DNA of 64,000 nucleotides from Paenibacillus_S sp043945595 (GCF_043945595.1 NZ_JBIFNP010000001.1:4774001-4838000), one strand, 5' to 3'. Shown: positions 28,069 to 37,865, numbered from the stretch's first letter. The notes: generated from the sequence alone by a model not told the origin. A program made the numbers and translations.

Positions 28069-28665
28069 TTATCCGTTCCAACCTTTTTCTTTGCTCACCG
28101 CGTTCCAACAAGCTAGGATCGCTTGCTCTGCTACCTCGTCGGACAATTCCAGCATGTTCTGCTGATGGCTCTTCAGCAGATAGACGATGGAGCCATAATG
28201 CATTTGTACCATCATGTGCGGATCGAGCGGGACGAACAGTCCTTCTTCGACCGCCTGACGATAAAGCTCTTCCATTGGAGCGCACCAGCCTCCCCTATAG
28301 GCTTCCAGCTTGGACTGCTCGTGAATATAAGGCGAGAACGAGTACTGCTCGATGAACCGAAAACCTTTCGGGTACAGCTTGCCCAGCTCAATCAGGCTGC
28401 GCCATGACCCGCGGAACCGCTCCTGTACGGAAGAAGCTTCGTTCATGCCCTTCGTGACAAAGTCCCCGTTGAACAGTACAATGGCTTTGTATAGTTCGTT
28501 GATGATGTCTTCCTTGCTGCTGAAGTAGTGATAGATGTTCCCCGTTGAAACACCGGAATCCTTCGCGATCAGCGACATCGACGTCGCCTGCAGTTCGCGG
28601 TCGATGATCAAGTGCAGCGTGGTCTCCATGACGGCCTTCTGTACTTTGTTGTAGCGCTCGAACAT
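28069..28665 (-). CDS. TetR-family transcriptional regulator
   Basis: A 198-residue repressor. The N-terminal helix-turn-helix is clear (TSMSLIAKDSGVSTGNIYHYFSSKEDIINELY). The C-terminal ligand domain includes RFIEQYSFSPYIHEQSKLEAY, a wording shared with Bacillota TetR proteins that control their own gene and a neighbouring oxidoreductase. The ligand is unknown. A GAACGATCGTTC palindrome lies 34 bases upstream of its start (autoregulation), and two related palindromes precede the SDR downstream. Confidence 0.9.
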   Translation of the reverse strand: MFERYNKVQKAVMETTLHLIIDRELQATSMSLIAKDSGVSTGNIYHYFSSKEDIINELYKAIVLFNGDFVTKGMNEASSVQERFRGSWRSLIELGKLYPKGFRFIEQYSFSPYIHEQSKLEAYRGGWCAPMEELYRQAVEEGLFVPLDPHMMVQMHYGSIVYLLKSHQQNMLELSDEVAEQAILACWNAVSKEKGWNG

Positions 28666-28698
28666 AAGTGTGCGTCAGCCTCCTTTCCAAACTAGATC

Positions 28699-28710
28699 GA
28701 ACGATCGTTC
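28699..28710. promoter_or_regulatory. Candidate TetR operator 3 (autoregulatory)
   Basis: The perfect 12-bp palindrome GAACGATCGTTC lies just upstream of the TetR start. Between 28712 and 28905 the minus strand is open for about 60 codons, but there is no start signal and I recognise no family there. Confidence 0.5.
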
Positions 28711-29042
28711 TAATCATACTGCAATGAGCCGCCTCTGTCAACATTTCCCTCGACGAGACGTTTCCCGAGCTGTCCGGCCGCAGTGATTCCGGACCAGCCG
28801 GTCCCAGCGCCGGACTTGGTAAGTGTTAGCGATAAGCGTGATCGATCATCTGGAAGGTTAATGCCCTTGCATACAAGTTCAAGTTGTAAGAATGGCTACT
28901 ATAGATAAAAATGGGCCTACGGGAACATTTACCGATAAAGATAGTATTATTCCCTGGCAGTTAAACTCTATTCCTTCACATAGGAAGAGACATCCTTCGA
29001 TTATAAATGGCCAGTACTTAACCTGTTTCCGAAGGGTCTAAT

Positions 29043-29192
29043 CTAGCCTCTATTCAGCTGTTCCCTCCAGGTCGTCATTTCTGAATCAGGTTCGAGACCC
29101 AGTTCTTTGTTCAGCTTTCGTCTATACTCTTCATAGTGTTTAATGGCGGCGTAACGGTCATTCAGGCTAATGTACAGCTCCATCAACCGTTT
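29043..29192 (-). pseudogene. C-terminal fragment of a BTAD/SARP-type regulator
   Basis: A 49-codon stretch reads KRLMELYISLNDRYAAI and then KHYEEYRRKLNKELGLEP, which is the end of the bacterial transcriptional activator (BTAD) domain found in SARP-type response regulators. It starts right after an in-frame stop and nothing recognisable precedes it, so it is a remnant. The rest of 28905-29290 holds no gene. Confidence 0.65.
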
Positions 29193-29290
29193 TTAATAAG
29201 CGAAAAAATACGGGTTAGGGAATACTCCCCCAACCCGATATGACCTTATGGATGAGGAACACATACTCCAGTTGATTAAGCCCTCCCTTT

Positions 29291-30293
29291 CTAGCTAAAT
29301 TCGTGACGGCGGGGCATTGAGAACCATAGTTCGTCGAGCCATGCCAGCTGCTGTTCGGTCAAGGCATTTATGTCGGCGGCTTGGAGGCTCGCGTCCAATT
29401 GCTCTGGACGACTGGCTCCAATAATGGCAGAGGTGATGCCCGGCTGCTGCAAGACCCATCTTACTGCTGTCGTCACCGGATTCAGGTTGTGCTCTTCACA
29501 CCAGGCCCGGTATCGCTCAACTGCGTCGAACGTTGCTTCTTTCCAGTATCTCTCTTGGTAAAAGATCCCCGCATTATTGCCGAGTCCAAAGCGTGTCCCT
29601 TCTTCAATAGGGGTGGTTTTTCCATAGCGTCCCGACAACATGCCGCCCGCCAACGGGTTGTAGCTAATAATACCAATTCCCTCATCAAGTACCATGGGAA
29701 CCAAATCTTCCTCTATCATCCGAAACAAAAGGTTGTACCGCGGCTGTACACTTACGATCCGGGCGTAGTTCTTCCGCTCCGCAATGCCGTTTGCCTTTGC
29801 TACCTGCCAGGCACGCCAATTCGAGATTCCAATGTAACGGACTTTGCCATGCTGGACGAGATCATCAAATGCGCGAAGTGTTTCATCCAAAGGCGTGTCC
29901 GGATCGAATTGATGCGCTTGGTAGAGGTCGAGATAGTCCGTCTTTAAGCGGCGCAAGCTGTCTTCGACCGCTGTGAAAATATGTTTCCGGCTCAATCCTC
30001 TTTCGTTAGCGACCTTGCCCCATCGCACCGAAACATTTTGTCGCGAGCACTAATTTGTCTCTTTTACCCTGCAGCCATTCCCCGATGATTGACTCGGTTG
30101 CACCCGCAACGACATGCGATCCCCTTCCAATCGGATATACATTTGCCGAGTCAATAAAATTGATGCCGGCTTCATAAGATTTGTCCAAAATTTCGAAGGA
30201 AGCCTTTTTGTCCGCTTGATTGCCAAAAGTCATTGTTCCTAAGCATAAACTGGTAACCTTTAATCCCGTTTTTCCGAGCGAGCGAATATTCAT
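29291..30293 (-). pseudogene. Aldo/keto reductase (AKR, YghZ/potassium-channel beta-like) with a frameshift
   Basis: An NADPH-dependent aldo/keto reductase. The first part (MNIRSLGKTGLKVTSLCLGTMTFGN, then DSANVYPIGRG with the active Asp and Tyr, LVLATKCFGAMGQG with the active Lys) ends at a TAA at 30006. The second part continues in another frame (NERGLSRKHIF, DYLDLYQAHQFDPDTP with the active His, GISNWRAWQVAKA). One extra base at GCGACC (plus strand 30009-30014) explains the break: an AGGACC there would encode the family phrase GQGPNERGLSRKH. The repaired protein is about 333 residues. It lies downstream of the carboxymuconolactone decarboxylase gene on the same strand. Confidence 0.8.
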
Positions 30294-30345
30294 CAGATCA
30301 CCTCTCTTGATGGATATATTTCAAACGATATCATCCTTTCGCTAA

Positions 30346-30675
30346 TTATTTTTCGGATGCGAACACTTCTTTTCCAATCATAATGGCTGACATGGCCTTC
30401 GGCCACCCCGCATAGAAAGCAAGATGGGTCATCGCTTCAATCAGTTCTTTTTCAGTCAGGCCATTTTGTATTGCCAAATTCAAATGGTTTTTCAACTGCT
30501 GTGTATTTCCGCCGCTGATTAAGCTCGCTACAGTAATCAAGCTGCGATCACGTGGAGAAAGCTCCGATCGCTTCCATACATCTCCAAACAAAACTTCGTC
30601 GGTTAATTCCACTAACTTAGGTGCAAAATCTCCAATCGCTTTCTGAGCAATGGTAAGTTCTTTTGAATCAGACAC
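30346..30675 (-). CDS. Carboxymuconolactone decarboxylase/AhpD-like protein
   Basis: A protein of about 110 residues of the AhpD-like fold. It has FGDVWKRSELSPRDRSLITVASLI and the ELIEAMTHLAFYAGWPKAM segment typical of the gamma-carboxymuconolactone decarboxylase group. The redox CxxC of AhpD is absent, so peroxidase-partner activity is unlikely. I prefer a GTG start at 30675, 10 bases after AAAGGAAG; an ATG at 30705 is possible without a good site. Divergent from an AraC regulator 200 bases away and followed by an aldo/keto reductase, a common oxidoreductase cassette. Confidence 0.85.
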   Translation of the reverse strand: MSDSKELTIAQKAIGDFAPKLVELTDEVLFGDVWKRSELSPRDRSLITVASLISGGNTQQLKNHLNLAIQNGLTEKELIEAMTHLAFYAGWPKAMSAIMIGKEVFASEK

Positions 30676-30887
30676 GTTATATTCGCTTCCTTTCATTCTT
30701 ATCATATAAAATATTCCAAAAATTTTCCTGGAAAATCTAAGCTCATCCCTATTATGCTACAATTTAAAAAGAATCGTTATCCCATTCGTCTCGAATGGTT
30801 GCCTATTTCTCTCGTCCCCCCTTACGCAATAAATGTATGCTACATTATAATGAAAATCATCCCGAGTAAAGGCACTAGGAGGAGAAT

Positions 30888-31805
30888 ATGATAAGACAAA
30901 TAAATAACCAACAGAATGAAATCGCAGAAGTGATTGAACGGCATGCGGTTCAAGACGGCGTTTACGAGTCCGCGATTCCCTCTTTATTTATAATTCGCGC
31001 CTCACAAGTAACTCAACCCGTCTACAGAATCTACAAGCCATGCTTCTGTTTCATCGCTCAAGGTTATAAAGACATATTGCTGGCACAAGAACGGTATGAG
31101 TATGGACCCGCAGACTATCTGATTTCGTCCATGAACTTGCCGGTCATTGGTCACGTCATAAAAGCTTCTCCTGATGAGCCATATTTGAGTTTGAAGCTGG
31201 AGTTTACACAGAATCAAATATTAGAGGTGCTGAATGAAGGGAATATACAGATTGTTCCCCAAGAAAGTACAAAGCGGGCGATGTTTGTCGGCGAGATAGA
31301 GTTATCCATGTTGGATGCGATCGTGAGATTGGCTCGTTTACTGGACAAACCGAATGACATTCCGTTTCTGGCTCCTTTCTATACGAAAGAAATTTTGTAT
31401 AGACTTCTTCAAGGGCAGTACGGGATTACGTTGGCACAAATCGCGATGGAAGGTAGCAGCACCTACCGAATCCGGGAGGCTATCGATCAAATTATCAATA
31501 ATGTCGATAAGCCTTTGCGAATCGATGAGCTTGCGGAAACAGCAAATATGGGGACTTCTACGTTTCACAGACACTTCAAAGAGGTAACTGCAATGAGCCC
31601 TCTGCAGTTTCAAAAACAACTTCGTTTACAGGAAGCCCGGCGCCTATTAATGTTTGAATTAACAGATGCTGCCGACGTGGCTTTCCGCGTAGGCTATGAA
31701 AGTGCATCCCAATTCAGCCGTGAATATTCTCGTATGTTTGGTTATCCGCCAAGAGAAGATATAAAACGCTTAAGGGAGAGTTACGACCAAAGAGTTCAAT
31801 CTTGA
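30888..31805 (+). CDS. AraC-family transcriptional regulator (AraC_N type)
   Basis: A 305-residue activator. The N-terminal cupin-like AraC_N domain (PSLFIIRASQVTQPVYRIYKP, YLISSMNLPVIGHVIKASPD) is followed by two helix-turn-helix units (LRIDELAETANMGTSTFHRHF and DAADVAFRVGYESASQFSREYSRMFG). ATG 30888 is five bases after AGGAGGAG. This subfamily usually sits divergently from the aldo/keto reductase and decarboxylase genes it activates, exactly as here. The inducer is unknown. Confidence 0.92.
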   Translation: MIRQINNQQNEIAEVIERHAVQDGVYESAIPSLFIIRASQVTQPVYRIYKPCFCFIAQGYKDILLAQERYEYGPADYLISSMNLPVIGHVIKASPDEPYLSLKLEFTQNQILEVLNEGNIQIVPQESTKRAMFVGEIELSMLDAIVRLARLLDKPNDIPFLAPFYTKEILYRLLQGQYGITLAQIAMEGSSTYRIREAIDQIINNVDKPLRIDELAETANMGTSTFHRHFKEVTAMSPLQFQKQLRLQEARRLLMFELTDAADVAFRVGYESASQFSREYSRMFGYPPREDIKRLRESYDQRVQS

Positions 31806-31814
31806 GTCAAGCAG

Positions 31815-31854
31815 AACAGGGAGCAGCAGCCTTTAGGCTGATCGCTCCCTGTTT
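31815..31854 (+). terminator. Terminator of the AraC gene
   Basis: Arms AACAGGGAGC/GCTCCCTGTT enclose an inner hairpin AGCCTTTAGGCT. It lies 10 bases after the AraC stop. Confidence 0.8.
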
Positions 31855-32013
31855 AACGTTACATTATTTGATTATTTCGTTAAAATAAGTGGAAGCGAGA
31901 GGTTTAGGCAATCATTCGAGAAGAATGGGATAACTATCGCTTCGTCATCAAGTCCATAATAAAGAACAGGATTGAATTGACTTGCACATAATTATAAAAA
32001 TGGAGGATTTTAT

Positions 32014-32865
32014 ATGCAGAAAGTAATTTTGAACAATGGTGTTGAGATGCCGGTACTCGGTTTTGGAGTTTTTCAAATTCCAGATGCTAAGGAATGTGAA
32101 CAAAGTGTTTATGACGCTATTATGGCAGGCTATCGTTTGATTGATACCGCGGCCTCTTATCTAAATGAAGAAGCAGTTGGCAGAGCGATCAAACGGAGTG
32201 GCGTGGCTAGAGATGAATTATTTATCACTACAAAACTTTGGGTCCAGGATACAGGGTATGAACGCTCAAAGAAAGCATTTGAAAAGTCTTTGAAAAGATT
32301 GCAATTAGATTATTTGGATTTGTATTTAATTCATCAGCCATTCGGTGATGTACATGGATCTTGGCGAGCTATGGAGGAATTGTATCGTGAAGGAAAGGCC
32401 CGTGCAATAGGCGTTAGTAACTTTCATGAAGATCGCCTGATCGATTTGATTATTCATAATGAAGTAGTCCCAACAGTAAATCAGGTTGAAACACACCCTT
32501 TTCATCAGCAAATAGAGAGTGCAAAATTCATGAAAGAGAATCATGTTCAGATTGAGTCCTGGGCTCCTTTTGCCGAAGGAAAAAATAACTTGTTCCAAAA
32601 TGAAATCTTATTATCTATAGCGGAAAAGTATAATAAATCCGTTGCTCAGGTGGTTTTGCGTTGGCTGACACAAAGGGAAGTTGTTGTGATTCCAAAGTCG
32701 GTTCGTAAAGAAAGAATTATTGAAAACTTCAGCATTTTTGATTTTGAATTAAGACAAGAAGATATGGATTTAATTAGTTCGTTAGATACGAAACAGAGCC
32801 TATTCTTCTCACATCGCGACCCTGAAATGGTAAAATGGATCGGTAACCGTAAACTTGATATTTAA
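32014..32865 (+). CDS. Aldo/keto reductase (AKR5-like, 2,5-diketo-gluconate reductase type)
   Basis: A 283-residue NADPH-dependent reductase with an intact tetrad: Asp and Tyr in RLIDTAASYLNE, Lys in ITTKLW, His in YLIHQP. Further marks are AIGVSNFHEDRL, VNQVETHPFHQQ and the phosphate-binding VVIPKSVRKERIIEN. ATG 32014 is 7 bases after GGAGGA. It is a single-gene unit closed by a terminator. Low-GC codon use sets it apart from the neighbouring reductase at 29.3 kb, so it may have come by transfer. Substrate unknown. Confidence 0.92.
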   Translation: MQKVILNNGVEMPVLGFGVFQIPDAKECEQSVYDAIMAGYRLIDTAASYLNEEAVGRAIKRSGVARDELFITTKLWVQDTGYERSKKAFEKSLKRLQLDYLDLYLIHQPFGDVHGSWRAMEELYREGKARAIGVSNFHEDRLIDLIIHNEVVPTVNQVETHPFHQQIESAKFMKENHVQIESWAPFAEGKNNLFQNEILLSIAEKYNKSVAQVVLRWLTQREVVVIPKSVRKERIIENFSIFDFELRQEDMDLISSLDTKQSLFFSHRDPEMVKWIGNRKLDI

Positions 32866-32936
32866 TCATACCTATAAAATAATAGGCCATGCTCATGAAG
32901 ATGGCAGACTAAGAAAACAGCGAAAAAAACTATACA

Positions 32937-32979
32937 AAATGCGACACCGTCTGGAAAATCGAGATCGGGTGTCGCATTT
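32937..32979 (+). terminator. Terminator of the aldo/keto reductase gene
   Basis: Arms AAATGCGACACC/GGTGTCGCATTT are followed by TTTT on the plus strand. Confidence 0.88.
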
Positions 32980-33104
32980 TTTTGCCTACTGCCAGGATTT
33001 ACCGAAAAGCCTTAAGTTCTTCAGTGGCGACCGATTTCTCGTGGGCTTGGCCGGTTTATATCAGAATAATTCTAATTAGTACTCCCCTCAAGGAGCGAGT
33101 TTGT

Positions 33105-33662
33105 TCAGTAATACGGTTCCATCATTAAAAATACGACTACTCCAGTAAAACTGACATATAGCCAAACAGGCATGGTCCATCGAGCAATGCGCCGATGCTT
33201 TTGAATTTGATTCGTCCATCCCCAAACAAGGGTGAATAGGGCTAGCGGTACGATGATTGCGGCAAGAATGCTGTGCGAAATTAAAATAAAGAAATAAATG
33301 GGTCTGATCATACCTTGGCCGCCAAATGTCGCTGTTTCTGAGGACATGTAATGAAATGTTAAATAAGAAACCAGAAATAATAACGTCGAGGTAAAGGAAG
33401 CAAGAATGAACCCTTTGTGCACCCCAATGTTTTTTCTCAAAATTGCAATTAAGCTCGATATCAAAAATATAAACGTAAAGCTATTTAAAACTCCATTTAT
33501 TCTCGGGAAGATGGCTAAATCAAATTTGATACTTCCTTTGTATCCTATCGGTGAAAAAAACAAAAGAAGTATAACAAAATTTACAATCAAGGACGTTACA
33601 ATTATAGGAATCGTATAATTTTTATTATTGGCTGGTTGATCATTTGAGTTCATTTGATCCAA
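33105..33662 (-). CDS. ctaM: DUF420 membrane protein (CtaM/YozB-like)
   Basis: A 185-residue integral membrane protein with about five helices. It contains the family marks FPRINGVLNSFTFIFLI, HKGFILASFTSTLLFLVSYL, and the His of ISHSILAAIIVPLAL. CtaM (YozB in B. subtilis) is needed for assembly of aa3-type cytochrome oxidase, so this gene belongs with respiration, matching the cyd genes 1 kb away. The symbol is given by family similarity only. It is on the minus strand, alone. Confidence 0.8.
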   Translation of the reverse strand: MDQMNSNDQPANNKNYTIPIIVTSLIVNFVILLLFFSPIGYKGSIKFDLAIFPRINGVLNSFTFIFLISSLIAILRKNIGVHKGFILASFTSTLLFLVSYLTFHYMSSETATFGGQGMIRPIYFFILISHSILAAIIVPLALFTLVWGWTNQIQKHRRIARWTMPVWLYVSFTGVVVFLMMEPYY

Positions 33663-33701
33663 ACGCTCCTCTGATCGGCGATTTCTTCGATGTTGAATCC
33701 T

Positions 33702-34196
33702 CTATACATATTTCTTAATGCTGCTGTTTTTATTTCTAAGAAGGGGCTGTACGCCATGTGGGATATTCTCGGTAACAAATTGCTTTAAAATCTGATATCC
33801 AAGCTCTCTCGGCAGAGTCGCATCCTCGATCACGAGCGATCTAAGATACTCGTGAAGGGAAGCCGGATGCAGCGACTTGAGCAAGTAACCTTGCGCCCCG
33901 CTTTTCAAAGCTTCAAAAAAATACTCAACGTCAGCGCTTTCCGCCTGCAATACGACTACCATTTGGGGATTCATCTTTTTCATTTCTTGGATGGTCTGTG
34001 TACCCTTCATATCGTGTAATTCACCCGCAACAAGCGCAACCTCCGGCTTTAATGAACCGGCGAGTGATATTGCATTCCTTCCGCAGTCCGTCTCTGCTAC
34101 GACCTCAAACAGCGGATCCAGCTCCAGCAGATACTTGATCCGCTCTCGATGCTCTTGCGATGGTTCTGCAAGCAACACTCTGTTGATATGGCTCAC
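33702..34196 (-). CDS. Stand-alone degenerate response-regulator receiver
   Basis: A 164-residue protein with a NarL-like receiver fold (RERIKYLLELDPLFEVVAETDCGRNA, then FFEALKSGAQGYLLKSL), but the key residues are missing: the N-terminal acidic pair is replaced by LLAEPSQEH, and the phospho-acceptor position reads VALVAGELHD. No DNA-binding domain follows; the C-terminus is a short basic tail. It is therefore unlikely to be phosphorylated in the normal way and may act by protein contact or as an atypical regulator. It lies directly downstream of cydC on the same strand. Confidence 0.65.
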   Translation of the reverse strand: MSHINRVLLAEPSQEHRERIKYLLELDPLFEVVAETDCGRNAISLAGSLKPEVALVAGELHDMKGTQTIQEMKKMNPQMVVVLQAESADVEYFFEALKSGAQGYLLKSLHPASLHEYLRSLVIEDATLPRELGYQILKQFVTENIPHGVQPLLRNKNSSIKKYV

Positions 34197-34324
34197 CGCT
34201 GCACAACCCCTTTATGGAACCTTAAACCCTATGCCTGTTCCTATTATCGCATTTTATGTGTTTAGTCGAATGGCCCGAAGTGGCTATTTTGCTCGAAAAG
34301 TATGACCATTCAGTGGCGAAATGC

Positions 34325-36052
34325 TTAGTCCCCCATTTCGCCGATGAGTTGTAACTCAATTTGCTTCATCTTATAAAAATAGCCGTTTTGCTCCATCAGC
34401 TCTGAATACGATCCCGATTCGATCACCCTTCCTTGCTCCACGACTACAATTTTGTCCATTCCTTCCAAGCCATTAAGCCGATGACAGATTAGCAGAAGCG
34501 TATCTCCGGCAGCCTGTTCGTATAGGTGTGTCAAAACACGCTGCTCTGTCACATAGTCCAGCGAAGACGTCGGCTCATCCAGCAGCCACAGCTTTCCATT
34601 GCGAAGCATGGCCCGCGCCAGGGCCAAGCGCTGCTTTTCGCCATCCGATAAATTTTCTCCCTTCTCGTACACGGGGTCCGTTAATGAAGCGGTCGGCAAT
34701 TGCACTTTAGCGAGGATATCCAACAGGTCGCCGTCAGAATGGTTCTCATCATCCATTAGCAGGTTATCCCGGATCGTTCCCCGGAAAAAATGGCTTTGCT
34801 GCAGCACGACATTAGCCGTTTTCCAAATGCTCGTCTCCTCCAGCTCTTGTACCGATATGCCGTTCAGCCGCAAATCACCGTCCGTCTGCGTACGCAGCTT
34901 GAGCAACAGCTCAATCAGCGTGGACTTTCCTGAACCGCTTGGTCCGACAATCGCCGTTTTGGATCCCGGTGGAATTTGCAGCGAAAAGTTTTTCAACGCC
35001 GGCCTCCACTCCCCTTCATAGTGAAAGGAAACGCCGGATAGCTCAATAGAAATGGCATGGTCGGTATTCAACATACGACTTGGCTGCACCGGCTGGACGA
35101 CAGGAGTTAAACCTGCTTCCGTCAGCCGCTTGGCTGCATGTTCGCTATCTTGCTTATATGCTGGCAGCGTGGCCATAGCCGCCGCTTCTTCAAATACAGT
35201 TAATGAAGCCATGACAAGCATAGCCAGATATACGCCAGCTAGCGTTCCATCCGATATCAGATACGCACCAAGTGCCAACACCCCCCAGGAAATCAGATAG
35301 GTGACAAAGGCATGCATCGATTGTCCGCGCAGCAACTGTCCGGCCGCTCGCTGCTGCTCGGCTGCCAATGCAGCGGAAGCTTGGCGAAGCTGCTGTTCCC
35401 GCTGTGCAAGCTGCCCATAAACTTTAAGATCCCGGAAACCATACAACACCTCTGTTAGTTCCGTAGACAGCAGCGCCCGCTGATTGCGAACATGCCCATT
35501 GATTTTCCGATATCCCAGCAATACGATTCCCGGCACGGCCCATACGGTCCCCAGCATACCGAGCAGCATCAAGCATGCCATCCAGAAAGAAAAGGAGGCG
35601 GTAGCCAGCATTGTCGTCAAGAACACCATAACAACAATGATCGGCGGATACGCGACACGTAAAAAATAGTGCTGCAAGCTCTCTACATCCCCAACGATTC
35701 GCGCAAGCAGATCCCCGCTTCGTTTATTACTTAAAATGCCCGGCGTTAAAGGAATAAGCTTGGCAAAAAAGGATGTTCGCAATCGGCTAAGCATAGAGAA
35801 CGTCGCTCTATGCGAATATAATCGCTCGCCATACCGACTCATCGCTCGAATCAAACCAAGCAGCTTGACCAAGGAAGTAAGTACAATCAGCGTATAAAGC
35901 GGAGGTCCAAACACCGTTTGCGAAATTAGATATCCGCTCGCAGAAAAGAGGATCACACCGGCAATACCGGCGATAAATCCGCCTAAAATCGAAAGAATAA
36001 TATCCTTGCGCTCCCGAAGCATAGCTTGGAACAAAATAGCCAGCTCGTTCAT
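34325..36052 (-). CDS. cydC: Cysteine/glutathione ABC exporter subunit needed for cytochrome bd
   Basis: A 575-residue half-transporter with six membrane helices and an ATPase domain: Walker A GPSGSGKST, signature LSDGEKQR, Walker B LWLLDEPTSSLD, switch His in LICHRLNG. CydDC exports thiols and is required for cytochrome bd maturation. I place the start at ATG 36052 (MNELAILFQAMLRER), overlapping the cydD stop (ATGA). The longer 778-residue open frame is an artefact: it fuses this gene to the ATPase end of cydD through a frameshift at about 36151. Confidence 0.9.
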   Translation of the reverse strand: MNELAILFQAMLRERKDIILSILGGFIAGIAGVILFSASGYLISQTVFGPPLYTLIVLTSLVKLLGLIRAMSRYGERLYSHRATFSMLSRLRTSFFAKLIPLTPGILSNKRSGDLLARIVGDVESLQHYFLRVAYPPIIVVMVFLTTMLATASFSFWMACLMLLGMLGTVWAVPGIVLLGYRKINGHVRNQRALLSTELTEVLYGFRDLKVYGQLAQREQQLRQASAALAAEQQRAAGQLLRGQSMHAFVTYLISWGVLALGAYLISDGTLAGVYLAMLVMASLTVFEEAAAMATLPAYKQDSEHAAKRLTEAGLTPVVQPVQPSRMLNTDHAISIELSGVSFHYEGEWRPALKNFSLQIPPGSKTAIVGPSGSGKSTLIELLLKLRTQTDGDLRLNGISVQELEETSIWKTANVVLQQSHFFRGTIRDNLLMDDENHSDGDLLDILAKVQLPTASLTDPVYEKGENLSDGEKQRLALARAMLRNGKLWLLDEPTSSLDYVTEQRVLTHLYEQAAGDTLLLICHRLNGLEGMDKIVVVEQGRVIESGSYSELMEQNGYFYKMKQIELQLIGEMGD

Positions 36053-37823
36053 CCCGGCACCCCTTTGCGTTGGGCATCGACCATCTCTGCATACGCAGGC
36101 AGGCGTTTCATTAGCTCGTCGTGATGTCCCGAGTCCACTAGGACGCCATGGTTCGATAAACAAAATGTTGTCCGCATGTCGAATGGTATACAATCGGTGA
36201 GCCACCGTAATCATCGTCGCCGATTTTGCCAAGGCTGCAATCGAATGCTGCAGGATGCGCTCGGTGTGAAGATCGAGCCCAACGGTCGGCTCATCGAACA
36301 AAATAATAGAGGGTCGCTTCAAAAAAGCCCGCGCTACGGCAAGCCGTTGCTTTTCCCCGCCGGATAATCCTCTGCCGCCTTCACCGACAGGGGTATCCAA
36401 TCCCCGTTCCAGTTGGGATACAACCTTGGAAAGACCCGCATCCGCATCCGCAGCCGCCGCCTCAATCTCAGCCCTGGAGACTTTCCGCCCGGCACCGATC
36501 GCGATATTATCGGCGAAGGTACCTGCAAAAATGTAAGGATGCTGCGTAATGTAGCTAATATGTTCAAACCATATCGTCTCATTCTGCTGAGTAAGCGGGC
36601 TTCCATTCACCAAAATGGTCCCCGACGCCGGTTTTAGTAATCCCGCTATAAGATGGAGCAAGGTGGTTTTGCCGGAGCCGCTATGACCGACAAGGGCAAT
36701 ATGATCTCCTGGTTCGAATGGTGATCGAACCTGTATTCAGCTCAAATGAGTCAGGTGCATACTGAAACCGGACACTGTCCAGTTCAATGGCGGGCGGCAT
36801 TGGAACCAGCTTCTTCGGAAATGTCCGGAGCCCTGTCGGCTGATCTTTCAGATCGTTTCTATCGTTCGTGTCCGCGAGCATGGTTTCAACCTTGCGAATC
36901 GCCCCCATACTGGTTCGCCCATTGTGAAAAGCTGTTCCCGAATTCTTTAGCAAGCTGTAAAATTCGGGCACGAGCAACAAAACAAAAAAGGCTGTGTGAA
37001 ACGACATCGATTTGAAGACAAGCAGTTGAATAGCCAGTTCGAGAGCAACAATCCCGATGCTCAGCATCACAATCGATTCCAGCATGAGGGTATTCGTAAA
37101 CGCAATCTTCAAAATATCCATTGTGGCATCGCGGTATTTTAAGCTGCTGCGTTCGATTTCTTGCTGCTGCCGGCGGGCCCGTCCGAATATTTTTAACGTA
37201 ACGAGCCCTTGAAGGGAATCCAGAAATATACCGGCAAACTCGGCCAACTGCGCATACTTTTCTTCTGATTTATTTTTCGTTTTCATCCCCACCAAAATCA
37301 TAAAAATCGGGATAAACGGAGCCGTAACCAGCATGATGATCCCTGAATTGGCATGTTGGGTAAACGTAACGACCACAATCAGCACGGGGATCATGACTGT
37401 TTCCACCATACGCGGCATGTATTGACTGAAATAACTATCCGTCTCATCCACGGCTTCCAGCGCCATACTGACCTTTTCCCCCGTTTGCCCGCGAAGAGAG
37501 GACGGCATGGAAGCATGCGTAAAATGCTGAAGCACGGCTGCTCGCATATTTTCTTTGGCGGCTGCTGCCATTTGCAAACCAACAGCCCCGTTCCCATATG
37601 ACAACAATGTACGTATCGCCATCACGGCCAGCAGGATGCCGAGCAGTAGGGCAACCGATGAAAAAGATGCTTTCTCCACAAAGATCCGCTGGACGGCTTC
37701 AGCCAGCAATGCGGCCTGACTTACAATAGCGGCGCCTAGTGCGAGCGAGATAAAAGTCAGGTAAATGAGACGTTTGCGTTGGGCGGTCATCTGTGTAGCG
37801 ATTAAGCTTCTTTTCCCCTTCAT
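36049..37823 (-). pseudogene. cydD: ABC exporter subunit CydD, interrupted by two frameshifts
   Basis: Partner of CydC. The membrane domain is intact (MKGKRSLIATQ to FELNTGSIT). At 36711-36719 the frame slips: the Walker A GHSGSGKTT lies in the next frame. At 36150-36154 it slips again, and the true C-terminus HGVLVDSGHHDELMKRLPAY and MVDAQRKGVPG-stop lies in a third frame that ends with an ATGA overlap on cydC. Each slip is one extra base within GGTTC (plus strand); a GGTCC there would give ITIGPGDHIALVG and ILFMDHGVLVDSG. Signature LSGGEKQR and Walker B IILFDEPTVGLD are intact. Start ATG 37823, 9 bases after AAGGAG. With a working CydC, CydB and CydA beside it, artefact is more likely than loss. 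Confidence 0.85.
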
Positions 37824-37865
37824 CAAACTCAACTCCTTTACGGTAATAGCCTGCGAGTAATCCGC

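Noticed and set aside
34325..36661. A natural CydD-CydC fusion protein of 778 residues
   Set aside because: The joining segment is out-of-frame cydD sequence; the correct frame gives the normal CydD C-terminus and an ATGA overlap with a standard CydC start.
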